Assembly (NCBI GenBank): GCA_018241865.1
Contig: JAFECY010000273.1
Location: forward strand, 1-8,809
Direction: 5' to 3'
From: Pseudomonadota bacterium
GTDB taxonomy: Bacteria > Pseudomonadota > Gammaproteobacteria > Burkholderiales > Burkholderiaceae_D
DNA: 8,809 nucleotides
The translations under genes were made by a program, and so were the position numbers. The first letter of the stretch is position 1. Every line of letters starts with the position of its first letter. The notes under the pieces were generated by a model. The model did no database searches, was not told where the DNA came from, and was given only the letters and a program-made list of their open reading frames with translations. This document shows positions 7,977 to 8,809 of this stretch, piece by piece.

Positions 7977-8770
7977 AATGGGCAGTGCAGCACAAATCAG
8001 CCAGCGTGCGAGTGGCCTGTGAAGCGTTTAGCATCAGCCAGACTTGCTACCGCTACCAAACCAAGCTGTCGTCAGAGAACAGCGAGATCGCGGATTGGCT
8101 GATACGTTTGACGAACAATCAGCGCAACTGGGGCTTTGGCCTGTGTTTCCTTTACCTGCGCAACGTGAAAGGCTACGGCTGGAATCACAAGCGTGTCTAT
8201 CGCATTTATCGCGAGCTGGAGCTGAATTTGCGCATCAAACCCAAAAAGCGTTTAGCAAGGGAAAAGCCTGAGCCCCTGGCTGTACCCGAGGCAGTCAACG
8301 CAGTCTGGTCGATGGATTTCATGCATGACCAGCTATCCGATGGGCGTTCGATTCGGCTGTTCAATGTGATCGACGACTTTAATCGCGAAGGTTTGTGTAT
8401 CGATGTCGATTTCTCGCTGCCGGCAGAGCGCGTCATCCGATCCCTGGAACAAGTCATCGAATGGCGCGGCGCGCCTAGGGTCATCCGCTGCGACAATGGT
8501 CCCGAGTACATCAGCGCCATCACGATGGCATGGGCGAACAGGCGCGGCATCAAGCTTGAATTCATTCAGCAGGGCAGTCCGCAGCAAAACGCTTATGTCG
8601 AGCGTTACAACCGCACCGTGCGCTATGACTGGCTGGCGCACTACCTGTTCGATTCGATCGATGAAGTCCAGGATTTCGCCACGCAATGGCTCTGGACCTA
8701 TAATCACGAACGGCCCAACACAGCCATCGGAGGCATCACGCCGAAACAGAAATTGGCCTTGGCCGCTTAG
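7943..8770 (+). CDS. IS3-family transposase OrfB (DDE integrase-like catalytic domain)
   Basis: OrfB is in the -1 frame relative to orfA and overlaps it by seven bases. It is most likely translated only as an OrfAB fusion of about 360 residues starting at 7683. Numbering from GTG 7943 (275 residues), the N-terminal part contains the HTH_21-like segment (about 45-105, with [20 protein letters not shown]). The retroviral-integrase-like rve domain follows: WSMDFMHD with Asp125, RCDNGPEYI with Asp184 and [10 protein letters not shown] with Glu220. This gives the DD(35)E spacing of IS3 enzymes. The C-terminal [19 protein letters not shown] is the usual family ending. All three catalytic residues are present and no internal stop is seen, so the enzyme looks functional. 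It cuts and joins the IS ends. Confidence 0.96.
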   Translation: MVAPSHRKEMAQWAVQHKSASVRVACEAFSISQTCYRYQTKLSSENSEIADWLIRLTNNQRNWGFGLCFLYLRNVKGYGWNHKRVYRIYRELELNLRIKPKKRLAREKPEPLAVPEAVNAVWSMDFMHDQLSDGRSIRLFNVIDDFNREGLCIDVDFSLPAERVIRSLEQVIEWRGAPRVIRCDNGPEYISAITMAWANRRGIKLEFIQQGSPQQNAYVERYNRTVRYDWLAHYLFDSIDEVQDFATQWLWTYNHERPNTAIGGITPKQKLALAA

Positions 8771-8771
8771 C

Positions 8772-8809
8772 TTCTACTTTCAGCCCCGGTTAAAAATGGG
8801 GGGATTACC
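8772..8809 (-). repeat. Right terminal inverted repeat of the IS
   Basis: Read on the minus strand from 8809 it starts GGTAATCCCCCC and contains TTAACCG and TGAAAGTAGAA, mirroring the left end. It begins two bases after the orfB stop codon and coincides with the end of the window. Confidence 0.85.

Larger units (their letters stand above)
7613..8809 (+). mobile_element. Complete IS3-family (IS407-like) insertion sequence, 1197 bp
   Basis: The element is bounded by GGTAATCCCCCC at 7613-7624 and its exact inverse at 8798-8809. Each end has a second conserved inner block, TGAAAGTAGAA. Between the ends are orfA, orfB in the -1 frame, and a frameshift signal, which is the standard architecture of IS3-family elements. 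The protein character ([20 protein letters not shown] in OrfA) places it in the IS407-type group. Both reading frames are intact, so it may be active. The window ends exactly at the right inverted repeat, so the right target duplication cannot be checked and the outermost bases are uncertain by one or two. Confidence 0.92.

Overview
The window reads as a chromosomal segment of a betaproteobacterium, most likely Burkholderiales and perhaps Oxalobacteraceae. This rests on the character of UvrB, the aspartate aminotransferase and the uracil-glycosylase-like protein, on moderately high GC, and on an IS407-type insertion sequence. The family-level placement is an impression from protein character, not a database result.

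Layout. (1) Positions 1-1691, minus strand: most of prkA, a serine protein kinase/AAA+ stress gene whose 3' end lies outside the window. (2) 1692-3165: an accessory scar. It holds the C-terminal end of an ISL3-type transposase (minus), abutting head-to-head a 5'-truncated plus-strand gene of unknown function. That gene is also frameshifted by a perfect 20-bp tandem duplication and is followed by a rho-independent terminator and about 215 bp without genes. (3) 3126-3282, minus strand: a complete transcription unit for tRNA-Asn(GUU), with a near-perfect sigma-70 promoter, a 76-nt tRNA with encoded CCA, and a terminator hairpin. (4) 3349-4557, minus strand: an aromatic/aspartate aminotransferase (aspC/tyrB family). 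(5) Divergently, 4672-7561, plus strand: uvrB and, one base after its stop, a divergent family-1 uracil-DNA-glycosylase-like gene that keeps several pocket residues but lacks the catalytic aspartate. Together they form a probable DNA-repair operon. (6) 7613-8809: an apparently complete 1197-bp IS3-family (IS407-like) element with terminal inverted repeats, orfA/orfB, an A_AAA_AAG slippery heptamer and a perfect 10-bp stimulatory stem. The window ends exactly at the right inverted repeat.

How it fits together. The core genes (prkA, tRNA-Asn, aspC, uvrB and the UDG-like gene) are ordinary housekeeping or stress functions. The accessory DNA lies on the 3' side of the tRNA-Asn gene, where integrative elements often insert, and is now decayed. 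The IS at the right end looks intact, so it probably arrived later. The items most worth a second look are the UDG-like protein with an altered motif A beside uvrB, and the orphan gene near 2089-2865 whose ancestral frame is restored exactly by removing one 20-bp repeat copy. I did not find a clear new multi-gene system here.
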